64,000 nucleotides of DNA from positions 1,798,001 to 1,862,000 of the forward strand of contig JAPEIS010000001.1 of assembly GCA_029531795.1 (NCBI GenBank). The letters run 5' to 3'. Made by a program: the position numbers and the translations under genes. A model generated the notes under the pieces. That model saw only the letters and a list, made by a program, of their open reading frames with translations. It did no database searches and was not told the origin of the DNA. Shown here piece by piece: positions 33,354 through 44,228 of the stretch. The stretch's first letter is position 1. Every line of letters starts with the position of its first letter. This stretch comes from Sclerotinia nivalis. Lineage: Eukaryota; Ascomycota; Leotiomycetes; Helotiales; Sclerotiniaceae.

Positions 33354-35251
33354 CTAGGACTGAGGATTGGCAAAATAGTACCAATAAGCCCCAAGCAATT
33401 TGCTCCCTTCAATATAATTATCCTTGTTAAGTTTCTCGTTAGGACCATGAGCCCCATCATCAGACATTCCTACCGGCAACAACATAATACTCCTATCTCC
33501 CAACGCATTCTGTAAATCAAGCGTGACCCCAATACTACAGTTTTATCAAATCATCAGCAAACTACAATTTCCACAATACAAAAAGTTACGATAAATAAAA
33601 AGGTCTCAGACTCACCTTCCCCCCTCACGGGTCAAATCCGGCTCCGTCTTATAAACTCTCTGCGTAGCCGCCTTACCAGCCCGAAAATTCGCATCATCCG
33701 ATGATCCAAGCCAATACGGAGCCGATTCTCCAAACAATTTCACGCTGCATGCATTCTTGCTTCCGAGCTTTCGGAACTCTTGCTCCAGATATTGGATAGT
33801 GAGATCGGTGACGGATTTTTGGTCCATGGATGGAACGGTTCGGATGGAAAATTTGGCTGTCACTTTGGGGTATATGGCGGTTGTTTGGTCGGGGCTGGAA
33901 TCAGCGCCGGAGATGCCGTGCTATGGTGGTGAGAATTAGTAATTGTTTATTGAGGAGGGTTCTTGGGGGATATGAGGAACAAGAGCTGTGTGAAAATGAA
34001 GGGGTGCATATCGCAGCAGGCGAAAAATCAAAAGCAGTATATAATCACAGGAAAGTGCAATATGAAAGCAACCCTAGAACTTACAATCGTAAGAGACGGA
34101 TACCTGAACCGGTGCATAAGAGTATCCTTAGGATCCTCATAAATATTCGCCTCACTCCCAATCGTCTTCTGAAAATCCTGCGTCGTAAACTCAATAGTAG
34201 CATACTCTTTAACCTCATCCTCAGTCAAACTCTCCACCAGTTCATTGATCCCCGGAATCAAAATATGCCCCTTCGAATCCACCAGTTTCGAAAGAAGAAG
34301 AATCAAATCAGTCATAGGTTCATACACACAGCCCCCAAACATTCCACTATGGAGCTGCACACCCGGATGTTCAACCGTCAGGTTAAAATAATTGATCCCC
34401 CTCAATCCATAGGTTAAACAGGGTTTTCGCGTCGTAAGCCAATAATTGTCCGAGATACATGCTGCATCCACATGTTTGAATATACCGCGGTTGTCGGGGG
34501 ATGATGCAAAGGCTGCGAATCCTGTGGATCCCGATTCTTCCATTCCTTCAAAACAGAATACGAGATTAACGGGGACATCGACGTTGGATAGTTGATAGGC
34601 TTCCAGTGCGTTGAGCCATGCGAGGAGAGGACCTTTGTCATCGGTAGAACCTCGTGCGTAGAGTTTCCCTTCTTTTTCGGTGAGGATCCAAGGGTCGGTT
34701 GTCCAGCCATCTCCAGGGGGTTGAACATCGTAATGGCCGTAGATTAGAATGGTCTTTTTGTTTTGGTCATATTCCTCGGGGTAATTGGCGATAATTATAT
34801 CGGGGAGTTGGAGATCGGTGCCTGGTTCTTTTCCTAGTGGATAGCGATGTACTGATGCATGTAATGCGTTGAGTTGCTTTTCTAGAAAATCGGTCATCTA
34901 TGGCGTGTTAGAAGTCAAGTTGATAGTATTTCAAAAGAGTGGAGGGTCTATGCATACAGCAAATACATTTTTGCGTCCGTCAGGGCTTCGGTCGGATGAA
35001 ATTGACGGGATCTTGACCGCTGGTGCGAGTCCTATTCTTGAATTAGAATTTGCATCCTTTCACCATATGCAGATGTTGAACTTACGGTCATTGATGATGT
35101 TGTGGTCCGGAGCAACGGCAGCTGCAAGCTCATCGATCCTATATCAAGGAGGAATTATTCAGTGTTAGTGACAGTTTTATAGCATGCTCATTTGATGAAC
35201 TACGCGCAGCACATACTTTTTGAAAACGAGGTCCAGCTTGTCCGTAGCCAT
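33354..35251 (-). CDS. dug1: Cys-Gly metallodipeptidase (Dug1/CNDP type, M20), 486 aa, six exons
   Basis: Exons are 35217-35251, 35086-35138, 34958-35031, 34085-34897, 33616-33920 and 33354-33534; 1461 nt, all junctions in frame. The protein begins [20 protein letters not shown]. Metal/catalytic motifs of peptidase family M20 are all present: [12 protein letters not shown] (H109, D111), [10 protein letters not shown] (bridging Asp in the 139-141 region), FEGMEESGS (E174/E175), HGISGADS in the dimerisation domain, and [11 protein letters not shown] near the C-terminus with the last metal-binding His. Yeast Dug1 and mammalian CNDP2 cleave Cys-Gly released from glutathione, and other dipeptides, in the cytosol. 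Length matches the family. The two tiny 5' exons explain why the open frame appears to start at 34897. Confidence 0.94.
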
Positions 35252-36146
35252 GACTGGTTGTAGACTGAATGTATTTTATACTTAGTCCGAAGCAAAATAC
35301 TGGAAGCCAAGAGTTAAATACACAGACTTCGGGTTTGAGAAGAGAAGTTTGTAAGTAAGTTCTCAAAAAAACAATCGCACTTGGGCAGAATTTTTGAAGG
35401 GATATATACACAACTCCATCCTCCTTCCACAAACAATCCTCCCACAAAAGCCACATCCATCTAATCCTTTACCCTCCATAACGATACCGGTGAAAGCTAT
35501 CCTCTTTAGTCTCAAGACGATAGCTTTCAGCTGGTAAAGCAACCCAAATATCCATCACACCACATCAGTATCACCCCGCCTGACAACACATCTCCCAAGT
35601 GATACCTTAAGATGCGGGGAATCTTCGATGTATCAATCAATTTGTGGCAGGTATCACGGTAGTTCAGATGCAAACCGATTACTCAGTAGCACCGTGGCAC
35701 CCAATGGTGTTCAACGGGTATGTCGTGGAATCGTGTTGGTGTAAGTTGTGCGGTATTGTGTAACTATCAGAACACTCGGTTTATGAAGCGGGAAGTGTTG
35801 TGTTACTCTACTGTGGTACTGTTGTAAGATCTACTTTTTAGTGATAGCTGGGGTATGGAGCTTAGTGTAGAGCTGATGCTGGTCCCTAGAGATTGGATAA
35901 CCATGTATACGCAGATTGACATTGATAGACACCAGCTTGAAACCATGTATACGCAGATTGACATTGATAGACACCAGCTTGAGTACATATTGTATAGTCA
36001 ATCTTTGACATAGGTTTAATCAAGTTTGAGTGAGGTAAATATAGTCAAAAGACCGCAAATCATTCCATTAAATAGCCGAAACTGAAATTCCCAAGACTGA
36101 ATACTCCGTATGAATGTAATGTATTCTCAATAGCTGTCCTCCTGCC
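35252..36146. other. Intergenic with a 42-bp tandem duplication
   Basis: Upstream of the dipeptidase and 3' of the flavoprotein, both on the minus strand. Apart from the tandem duplication listed separately, nothing is recognised. Confidence 0.4.
35899..35982. repeat. Perfect 42-bp tandem duplication
   Basis: The 42-nt unit beginning AACCATGTATACGCAGATTG at 35899-35940 is repeated exactly at 35941-35982. It is a recent-looking direct duplication in non-coding DNA. Confidence 0.95.
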
Positions 36147-36999
36147 TCAATGTCTGGGATAATCATAAGGATAATCACTACTCGCTATTTGCCGCGCAAA
36201 GTACTCATTCTTCGCATTCTCGCTCTCGATGAAATCCGTGATATACTTCGGCGCAACCCTCTCTCTTCCCTCGGGTAAATTATTCTTCCCAGAGATCGGC
36301 TGACCGAGTTTCTCCCAAACAGGAATTGCACCCTCCCAATGCTCCTCACAGAGCTTCTTATCTTCGACGTCATTTTGGACTTCGAGCCCTAGAACAGCAG
36401 GAACTGAGTGAGTGTGTGATTTTTGGGCGTTGGGCGTAATTTTGATGATAGAGACGTAATCTATATCTTTGCCGATTGGACGAAGGTGATTCCAGCGATC
36501 CGGAATCTGAGAATTGACGATGTACTTCATCACCCATTCTCTTTCGGCATGGTTATCATCGGACACTTTCATCAAACTAGCGGTGCCGTTGAGGACAGTA
36601 TTGGCAAACGCGAAACCGGTAGCAAACCCCGAAAACCCAAGATAGTGACTATGAATCGTGCTTGCTGCGACACTGACTTGGATGTCAGGATCGCCTTTTT
36701 CTACTCCTTTGAGACGCCCTAGTACGGGTTCCTGGACATGACCGTGCACATACAAGGCTTCGGGGTTGTTCTTGTATTTGATGATTTTGCCGACGAGATA
36801 ACAAACAGGTGGGTACTCGGAGTCTTTCGTGAGGAAAGACACGTGCAAAATGTGCTGGTCGTTGATGATCTGCTTGGTGAGGTCGGCATCATATTCATCT
36901 GAAAATGAAATGTGATTAGCAAGATTTGGAAAAGGGTAAAAGAAAGATAGGGAACATACTACTCCATGCTGGGGCTGGGTTAGATAACGATTCAGTCAT
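36147..36999 (-). CDS. PNPOx-like FMN-binding split-barrel protein, 263 aa, two exons
   Basis: Exons are 36960-36999 and 36147-36898 (61-nt intron with GTATGT donor and TTTTCAG acceptor; 792 nt). The protein opens TESLSNPAPAWSNEYDADLT and continues with split-barrel strands: IINDQHILHVSFLTKD, YPPVCYLVGKI, ALYVHGHVQEP, VSVAASTIHSHYLGFSG and ASLMKVSDDNHAEREWVMKY. This matches the pyridoxamine-5'-phosphate-oxidase-like flavin-binding families (Pyridox_ox_2 type), which bind FMN and often act as flavin reductases or oxidases; the substrate cannot be told. The C-terminal 60 residues contain IPVWEKLGQPISG, a segment typical of this fungal group. No targeting signal. Confidence 0.8.
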
Positions 37000-38933
37000 T
37001 TTTTCTATATCTTCGACTGAAGAAGAGATCAAGGGATTGGTTGTAGCGTGTGGATTTAGAAAGTTGTAAATATTGGATGCAATCTGAACTGGAAGAAGAT
37101 GTAGAACTTGAATTCAAAGATTTTAACATCCTGCTTCTATATAATGCTATGACTTGGACTGCGAGCACTTCTCGCAACAAAACGAAGCGAGAGACAAAGT
37201 CTCGGGGTTCTTTTTTCGTCCCCGACATTCGGATTTGAAGGAGGGATTTCGCGTGTGGTACTTTAGATACATACTCCCGATTGAAGTTTACACCACATTT
37301 CTTGCACGCTGGTGAAGTGAACTTGTGATACATCATCGTAAATGCGTAACAGGTACTTTCCTTTGCAACATCCCCACCTCTTTCATTCCTTGTTCTTGGG
37401 AAAAATTATTTTCACTTGACAATTATTCAACTCAAGCCAGTAATACATAATTTAGATATATCACCTAACCCTCTCAAGCCAAACGAACTTACCGGCGCAC
37501 AAAAGGAAATGCTACTTGAACTCGAATGGGCGGCTCAACGAGCATTCATGCAAACCTTTACTATTGCTGTCATCGATAGTCCGATCACATTTGCCGATTG
37601 TTCTCCCACATTGCTTTCCATCGGCAATTCTTCAAACATTCACATTCTTCCATTATCCATTATTCTTGGTCTATCAAAGCTGTGCGAGGTTTCCTTCATT
37701 GGCCAGCCAACACATGCAACGCGAAAGAAAGAGAAGACAAATATAGTCTAAACCCCATGAGTTCTGATGCCCAACCCCTCTCTGCGGATGAGCAATCAGG
37801 TACTTTGTGCTTTGGCCAAGGGGGACACTGAAAAGTTTCAATGCTTTAATTCCCATGTGCACATACATAAATCGCTTGCAAAGCGTGGGGGCGGGCCATT
37901 TACATCCATGTACATCATGTTTATCGGCACTAACACGATATGACGAGGGTTGTTGTTGTTGCAGATTCACCCGCTGAAGAGGAGGTTGCAGAGACGGATT
38001 GAATTGCGTGCATGCATCGTACCTGTATTTGATACGAGAAAAATAAATGCATACCCCGCAGTATTGTGTTTCCTCTTGAGAGTTCATGAAGTAATCTTCA
38101 TTTAAGCGGCTTGCTATATTAAAGCTGATGTGTTGTGATACTGATATAGCATGGTGAAACTAACGCAAGCGGCTCAATGCGGATTAGCTAAGACTTTTCC
38201 CCGCAAGCCACTTTTTGCCCCTTCGCCCCTGTAAACAGTAACGCTGCAGGTAATATTGGCTGATATTGCCAGCTTCCAAAATCAACACAATCCGTTTGGT
38301 GTACACGGGTACTACCGTCTTTAGTGCCCCGACTTCTCATTAACAGTATTCATCTAGATGCGAAATTCAGCTAGCCAACATACTCACTGATTTCTCTGAT
38401 CTGCAACGATATCTTTAGAGAAATGAATTCAATTGCCTGAAAGATCAAGGATTTCCGCTACTCTCTTACTGGCGATGACATTGTAACAATTCTTCCCGGT
38501 TCCGCAGCCGAAAAGCATCACACAACCTTCAGAACACATGCGGTTCTACTACGACGACAACGACCCGTTGGTGACTTCCTAAGCCCATCATTCCTCTTTC
38601 AAGCACTTGCATTCTTACAATCGCTGTGAATATAAAACTATTACGTACAAGACCTCCGATTACGTCTTGTGGATGTCCAACCCCTCTTTGAAAGATCTCG
38701 TTCATGCAAGCATCTGCACTCATTCGTATTACTGTAACAGGAAATGACTGTCTCTTCCGAGCAATTTCTCACAGAATAAAGTGTATTTAAAGGGTTGCTC
38801 GAAGCCAGATGAATTCCAAAATTCAGTTCTACAACCTGCACTCAATCAATAAACTTCTCCCCTTCAAAATATACTATACAGTAAAAAGACTCACCAATTG
38901 TCTTTCCTCAAGTGCCTTACTTAAATCATCAAC
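37000..38933. other. Intergenic, 1.9 kb, with one protein-like open frame
   Basis: Divergent promoters of the flavoprotein (-) and the decarboxylase (+). The + strand frame 37416-37751 holds a helix-like stretch (NELTGAQKEMLLELEWAAQR, about 37485-37545) that looks protein-coding, but there is no recognised family or splice partner; it may be a lone exon or a relic. The rest is featureless. Confidence 0.4.
38784..38791 (+). promoter_or_regulatory. TATA-like box of the PSD-family gene
   Basis: TATTTAAA lies 143 bp upstream of the start codon at 38934 and is followed by an A/C-rich leader typical of fungal 5' UTRs. Assigned only on motif and position. Confidence 0.35.
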
Positions 38934-40184
38934 ATGCCTACATACGCCCCCATTGTTAATGAGCTTCGGGACGAACTCCTCAGAGAAGTCGATGATCTCG
39001 ATACTGCTGTCAGGAATGCCTTGAAATACGATATTCCAGACATGGCCACGTATGGCATCATTTCTGGAAAAGGATTCCTAGATTTTGCAGACTGGTTAGT
39101 TCGAGGTTGGATTCCAACCGAGAGCACTCATGGCCGCGATATCTATTACATCCTTTGCATGTTTTACTTCGTCCTCGCCCAAGATCCTTTGGGTGTTCGA
39201 CAAACTTCAATTCTTCCAAAGAATGTCGGCAAGCCACTCACCCCACTATCTGACTGGCTCGTACGTTATGCCCAAGAAATTGGCAGATTTATGGACAAAC
39301 CAGAGTCATGGAACGAAACTTCTTTGACCAGCTACCGAAACTCTCCTCAGTACCGTGTCTTCGAGGCTGAGGACCCAAAGAACTGGAAGACATTCAATCA
39401 GTTCTTTCACCGCAAGCTCAAGGAACCTCGTGAAATCTGCTCACCACATGATGACCGCATCATAACTTTCCCTGCCGATTCCACTTTCGCCGGCGCCTTC
39501 TCGATTACCGATGAATCTGAGGTGATACTTAAGCACCTCCCCTGGAAGGTATCGGATTTGTTCGGTAAATACGGCAAACAGGAAGTTCCAGGTTCGGACG
39601 GCAAGGCCACCTACGGAGACTTGTTCAAAGAAGGGGTTTGGACACATTGTTTCCTCAACACCTTTGATTATCATCGACAACACGCGGCTATCTCGGGTAC
39701 TGTCGAAGTCATCGACGTGATCCAAGGTGCTGCCTATTTAGAGGTACTGGTCAAGACAGATGAGAAGGCTGGAGGTCACAATTATCTTGCACCTCGTCGT
39801 CGTATCTCACCAAACATCAAGAAACAGGATCCAGATTCAATCGTCACTCTCGACGCTCCTGACACACCAGGTTATCAATTCTTACAAACTCGCGGAATCA
39901 TTATCATCAACAATGAGAAATTGGGTAGAGTTGCTATCCTACCTATTGGTATGGCTATTGTTTCCTCTGTCGTTGTGAATAAAGAGCTACTTGGCAAGAC
40001 TATCAAGAAGGGAGATGAGATTTCTCACTTTGCTTTTGGAGGATCGGATATTGTGATGGTGTTTGAGCAGAAGGCGAGAGTTTCCAATTTCCCGGATTTG
40101 GAGGCTAATGAGCATTTCTATTATGGGGAGAAAATTTGCAAGGCTCATTACAGAGAAGTAGTTCCGTCCCATCTCAAGAAGTGA
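38934..40184 (+). CDS. Phosphatidylserine-decarboxylase-family enzyme, 416 aa
   Basis: Single exon with ATG at 38934. Family landmarks: FNQFFHRKL at 154-162 (PSD FxxFFxRxL), FPADSTFAGAF around 179-189, DYHRQH at 245-250 (PSD YHRxH, catalytic histidine), and HFAFGGSDIVMVFE where Ser371 after two glycines is the expected self-cleavage and pyruvoyl-forming residue. Mitochondrial/Golgi PSDs have LGST here; GGS is typical of the soluble fungal PSD-like group, which includes the tryptophan decarboxylase of psilocybin synthesis. There is no mitochondrial presequence or membrane anchor, so a soluble amino-acid decarboxylase is as likely as a lipid enzyme. Its divergent neighbour is a flavin-binding protein. 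Confidence 0.88.
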   Translation: MPTYAPIVNELRDELLREVDDLDTAVRNALKYDIPDMATYGIISGKGFLDFADWLVRGWIPTESTHGRDIYYILCMFYFVLAQDPLGVRQTSILPKNVGKPLTPLSDWLVRYAQEIGRFMDKPESWNETSLTSYRNSPQYRVFEAEDPKNWKTFNQFFHRKLKEPREICSPHDDRIITFPADSTFAGAFSITDESEVILKHLPWKVSDLFGKYGKQEVPGSDGKATYGDLFKEGVWTHCFLNTFDYHRQHAAISGTVEVIDVIQGAAYLEVLVKTDEKAGGHNYLAPRRRISPNIKKQDPDSIVTLDAPDTPGYQFLQTRGIIIINNEKLGRVAILPIGMAIVSSVVVNKELLGKTIKKGDEISHFAFGGSDIVMVFEQKARVSNFPDLEANEHFYYGEKICKAHYREVVPSHLKK

Positions 40185-41481
40185 ATTGCTTCGAATCAAA
40201 GCATAATGCACTATCTTATTTTTGTTGTCATTTCTTCAGTATTGAACTTAGTAGTTAGTGGACTCAACTTCCTGGACCTAGCTTAATATATTTGATTATG
40301 ATCTGGTTGTCAAACAATTTCTCCTTGAGTGGGTGATATTTGTTCGTTTCTAAAGGAATTCCTTCCGTCGCACCGTATGATAAAGCCAAAGAGAGAATGG
40401 GAGAAAAAAAACACACAGCAGTAACTTGAAGTGGATAATACACATTTCTAAAAAAAAAGAACCTTGAAGCTACACTAGTGAAGATCCTTTGACAACTAGG
40501 GGAACCACTCCTTTTCCTTCTACCGTATGCACATATGGCAATTTTGTAACAGAAACCGGAGTTATTGGTACTGAACAGCCGAAAGCTGCTGCAACATACT
40601 GTGCAGAATATTGTAATCTGAGATCTTCATCTCCATGGGGATTTTAACAACTGCAATGGATAGGTGACTTTATTCTTGCTGTATTATTACAGCACACATT
40701 GTATCGGCCGTAACCTTCGCGCTCAATTTTACCGGCTTACGCAAGCCATAGAATCCATAGAACCGTGCCACTAGCTCGCGAAATGTTGAGGCTCACTTGA
40801 AGTACCTTATCTTTTGAACAGATCCAAACACACGCATCAACAACAAAATCTTGTATGGAAAGATATACAATGAGTAGAATTTGAAATTGCAGAGTAAGAT
40901 TTTAGCAAATACTGCAAAATAGAAATATAAAATCAAGGAAGTGTCCAGGGTGAAACGAATCCCCGCAACCACAGATCAAAGGTCGCGACGTCAGAGAGCC
41001 CTGTCCTATTTGCTTGCGCAAGAAAGTCAATTTAGGAACGTTTGTAATGTACTAGTAGATTAAAGCTGCATAGTACATCAATTGTCATATTTATACGTTC
41101 CATTTAGCTCCGAAGGAGTGAGAAGAGGTAAAAGGGTAAGAAGAGAAGCGCTTTGAAAAGGCCTGATACGCACTAGCCACAACGATGGGCAAATAGTATA
41201 TGTATATACCGGTGACTGACAAGGAGATCGATTGTGTCACTTACTGTCATGGTAATAAGTGTTCCGTAAGCTTTAAATGCTTGCTAATGGTCTTGACAGT
41301 ACCTAAGACCTTAAAACCCTGATCTGCCTGATTGAACCTCCATTGAACCAAGTCGAGATATTGACAAAACGGGGAAATGAAAAATAGAAAGATGTGACAG
41401 TAATAAAGGAACACATATTGAGTAGCCACCTGAAATTTGTCGTAAATTGAATTCTTGATTCTATAAAACACCTACCAAACT
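40185..41481. other. Tail-to-tail intergenic, 1.3 kb
   Basis: 3' flanks of the decarboxylase and the URI-like gene. A-rich runs occur near 40400-40460. No gene, RNA or repeat recognised. Confidence 0.4.
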
Positions 41482-43356
41482 TTAAGATTTCGCTAACCTC
41501 GCTGCCTTAAACCTACTAACTTTCTTTGGACCTCCCTCTTCTTCCGTAAATGGCACAATCTCATTCTCTTCCTCCCGAGCGAAGCCACCTTGTTTGCCAA
41601 TCATCTTGTTCCTCATTCGATGATATTCAGTCGCAACTTCTTGGTGTAATAATTGCGGATCGAATTCATCAGGTGCGGCTGCATTAGTGTTGAGTGGTAC
41701 GTCCCGTTCGATAATTTTGGGTGCAAGTGTGCGGTTCGCAGGACCAGTGGGAACTGTACTAGGGTTTTCGATCGCCGGTGCAAAGGCAATTGGTTGAGAA
41801 AAGGGCTTGGGAGTAGCTGGAGTGGCAGGAAATAATTTGAGATGCGAAGGATTTGTGGTAATCGAGGTGGCATTCGAAACACCGTTAGTACTATTACTCA
41901 TCGGAGCTCGAGAAGTCTTGAAACGGGAAGCCTTCTTTTGTACTGGAGGTGTGGAAGAAAATTGGCCTGGAGCTTTTCTCTCAATGATATCTCCAACTGG
42001 AGCAGCTTTAGTCTCGGTCTTTGAGGAAGAAGCGATAGGCTTCTCAGGAGCAGGTGAGACATCTAGTTCCTCTGCAAATCTGACGGTTTTCTTTGAAGAG
42101 TCATCGGTAGTAGGAGATTTGACAGGGTTTGAGTTCTTCAACTTCTCCTTGCTAGATGTTGTAAGAACTCCCTTGCCAGCATCCTTCGTATCTTCACCAC
42201 TAATAGATATGCGTCCAATTCCTTCTTGGACCATACCATAGTCATCTGAATTCTTTCCAACATTCTCCATCATCCTGACACCCAGTTTTTCCTCGAGTTC
42301 AATCATGCGCTGACGAAGTTCATCATCCACAACTGGACGAGTTGATTTGCCAAATTGGTCCTCATCATCATCATCACTATCTGAATCGTCTGCATAGTCT
42401 TCAGATTCCCAGTCACTGCCATCTTCTAGATTTATTTCTGCCACCACAGATCCAACTTCTGACATTCCATATTGTAGCATATCTCGCCGTAAAGCAGCAT
42501 CTTCCGGAGATTCGTCGGTAGGTATGATGGCGGGCTCAGATGAAAGTTTCTCCGATTCTTTAGCAGATTGCATGAGTTCTTCGAGGCGCTTTGCAGCCGG
42601 AGATATTACTGGTTTCGATTCCGCAGACTCTGTTTTTGAATCCTTTGTAAACTTCACGCTCTTTTGTCCAGGCTTTGGAGATGTGGCGGATGGTTTGGGT
42701 TTCGTGTCTACACTCTTCATTTCCGTTGGTAAAGGAACAGTATCGACTTGTGTCGAAGCTTTTGTAGGTGGCGCATCATCTTCGACCTCCTCTGCAGTAT
42801 GCAGTTCATCCTTTGATGCCGGTTCAATTATTCCAGCCTTGTGCAATACTTCCAACAATTGTGGCTTTACATTTCCAGGCGTTGATAATCTCGAAGAAAT
42901 GACATTCCCTTCATCATCCAATTCCTCAATGATTTCCGTTACAGGAAGTCCCTCCTCATTTCTTACGTCTGGAGTACTAATGATAGTTGCTTTTGCCAAT
43001 TTCTCCTCTGCGGTTTCGATTTGCTTCTTGATTGTATCGATATTTTGCTGAACATAATCCAATCTCCGATCTAACAAATTCACAACTTGTTCAGCTGTTC
43101 TCTGAGTGCCGGTGCCGAGTATTTCTTCGATTTCTTTTCCTTTGACCAAGTCTGCTTCGTAATTTCGTGCGATCGATATGAGTTCATCACGATTTGGGGT
43201 AGGATCTGCTGAGAGGATTTCTTCTTTCAAGCCATCATATTCAGCATCCCAAGTTTGCCAGTGCTGCAGCGATTTTCGTAATTTTGCGATATTATCCTCA
43301 AGTTGTTGACGATACTTCTCCAAGTCGAGGAAACTATCTTTTATTGCTTGCGCCAT
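41482..43356 (-). CDS. bud27: URI/Bud27-type unconventional prefoldin, 624 aa
   Basis: Single exon with a true ATG at 43356. The N-terminal 130 residues form a prefoldin-alpha-like helical hairpin (LEKYRQQLEDNIAKLRKSLQ ... YVQQNIDTIKKQIETAEEKL). The middle is long, acidic and Ser/Lys-rich with no fold (about 190-560), including GNVISSRLSTPGNV and a DDSDSDDDDED stretch. The extreme C-terminus VSRFKAARLAKS is the short FKxxRxxK element that marks the fungal Bud27/URI C-terminal region (DUF3835). Bud27/URI helps assemble RNA polymerases with Rpb5 and links to TOR signalling. I am fairly sure of the family; the lone prefoldin domain plus C-terminal tag is the evidence. Confidence 0.8.
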   Translation of the reverse strand: MAQAIKDSFLDLEKYRQQLEDNIAKLRKSLQHWQTWDAEYDGLKEEILSADPTPNRDELISIARNYEADLVKGKEIEEILGTGTQRTAEQVVNLLDRRLDYVQQNIDTIKKQIETAEEKLAKATIISTPDVRNEEGLPVTEIIEELDDEGNVISSRLSTPGNVKPQLLEVLHKAGIIEPASKDELHTAEEVEDDAPPTKASTQVDTVPLPTEMKSVDTKPKPSATSPKPGQKSVKFTKDSKTESAESKPVISPAAKRLEELMQSAKESEKLSSEPAIIPTDESPEDAALRRDMLQYGMSEVGSVVAEINLEDGSDWESEDYADDSDSDDDDEDQFGKSTRPVVDDELRQRMIELEEKLGVRMMENVGKNSDDYGMVQEGIGRISISGEDTKDAGKGVLTTSSKEKLKNSNPVKSPTTDDSSKKTVRFAEELDVSPAPEKPIASSSKTETKAAPVGDIIERKAPGQFSSTPPVQKKASRFKTSRAPMSNSTNGVSNATSITTNPSHLKLFPATPATPKPFSQPIAFAPAIENPSTVPTGPANRTLAPKIIERDVPLNTNAAAPDEFDPQLLHQEVATEYHRMRNKMIGKQGGFAREEENEIVPFTEEEGGPKKVSRFKAARLAKS

Positions 43357-44033
43357 ATTTGTGTAAATTTCTTTGGGTGCTTTTTCAAGTGCATGACAAG
43401 GCTGTGGAGGCTGAAATGATTGGGGTTTTCGCTTATACTTTCTAGCTCTAGATTTTTTCTTCTACGGAGAGGGGTCGCGGTGGACCGGGCAACACTCTTG
43501 ACTTAACCACAACATTTATTAGGATTAGATGTGTGTAACTAACTACACAAGGAAAAAGAACCAGGAAATATATGAGCTTGTGTGCGTTAAAGTTATCTTG
43601 AACATTCGAAAAAAGAAAAGGACTCCAAGGATTTCAGATGTTTGAGGCCGAGTTTTGTTTCCACGCATGCGCAGTCTTGCCACATACCGGTTCACAGCTC
43701 GTTCTCAAGTGTTTCATCACAGGATGCTATCGAAGTGAGGCACTGGATTGATTACATTAAAAATTATGGTTACCATCTTTCGATCTGAGTATCGACCCGG
43801 AAGAAAGTGCCGGCTTAAGTGGCCTACATGAGTCGCCATGAATGATTAGCACATCCATTGACCCTCCCGGCGGATTGAAGAATTGTCATGAAGTTCTAGC
43901 ATATCGATGGACTCTTCCAGCCGTGTGACAGGATTCTGGTATACTCATGATCATGTAGATATGAGACTAACAGCTGATTTGAGTTCACAGCTAATAATTA
44001 CCATTGGTCATTGCCTGTGGTGAAATTTACTGC
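43357..44033. other. Intergenic: URI promoter side
   Basis: Upstream of the URI-like gene. No further feature recognised. Confidence 0.35.
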
Positions 44034-44228
44034 TCACTTAGATCGGGATATCTCTCCCTGATCGTACATTGTCGGCAATCCTAATCCGGCTACAGCCTCC
44101 TTCGTCCAGTAGCTAAAACGATGAGGACGTGGATATCCAATAGTTCTAACAGTAAGAATCATGATGTAGAGTAGAAAGACTACTAAAAACATGATTGGGA
44201 GTAAGCATTTTGAAAATGACAACAACAT
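44034..44228 (-). CDS. Possible small single-pass membrane protein, 64 aa
   Basis: A true ATG at 44228 opens a 64-codon frame. Residues about 9-27 are a strong hydrophobic helix (LPIMFLVVFLLYIMILTV), followed by a basic, Pro/Tyr-containing tail (GYPRPHRFSYWTKEAVAGLG). The shape (N-terminal anchor plus short soluble tail) is protein-like, but no family is recognised and a chance frame cannot be excluded. It lies in a 2.4-kb stretch without other genes. Confidence 0.35.
   Translation of the reverse strand: MLLSFSKCLLPIMFLVVFLLYIMILTVRTIGYPRPHRFSYWTKEAVAGLGLPTMYDQGEISRSK

Noticed and set aside
34869..35168. 99-codon + strand ORF
   Set aside because: Antisense to the small 5' exons of the dipeptidase gene.
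42524..43051. 175-codon + strand ORF with Ser/Phe-rich sequence
   Set aside because: Exact antisense shadow of the URI/Bud27-like gene.
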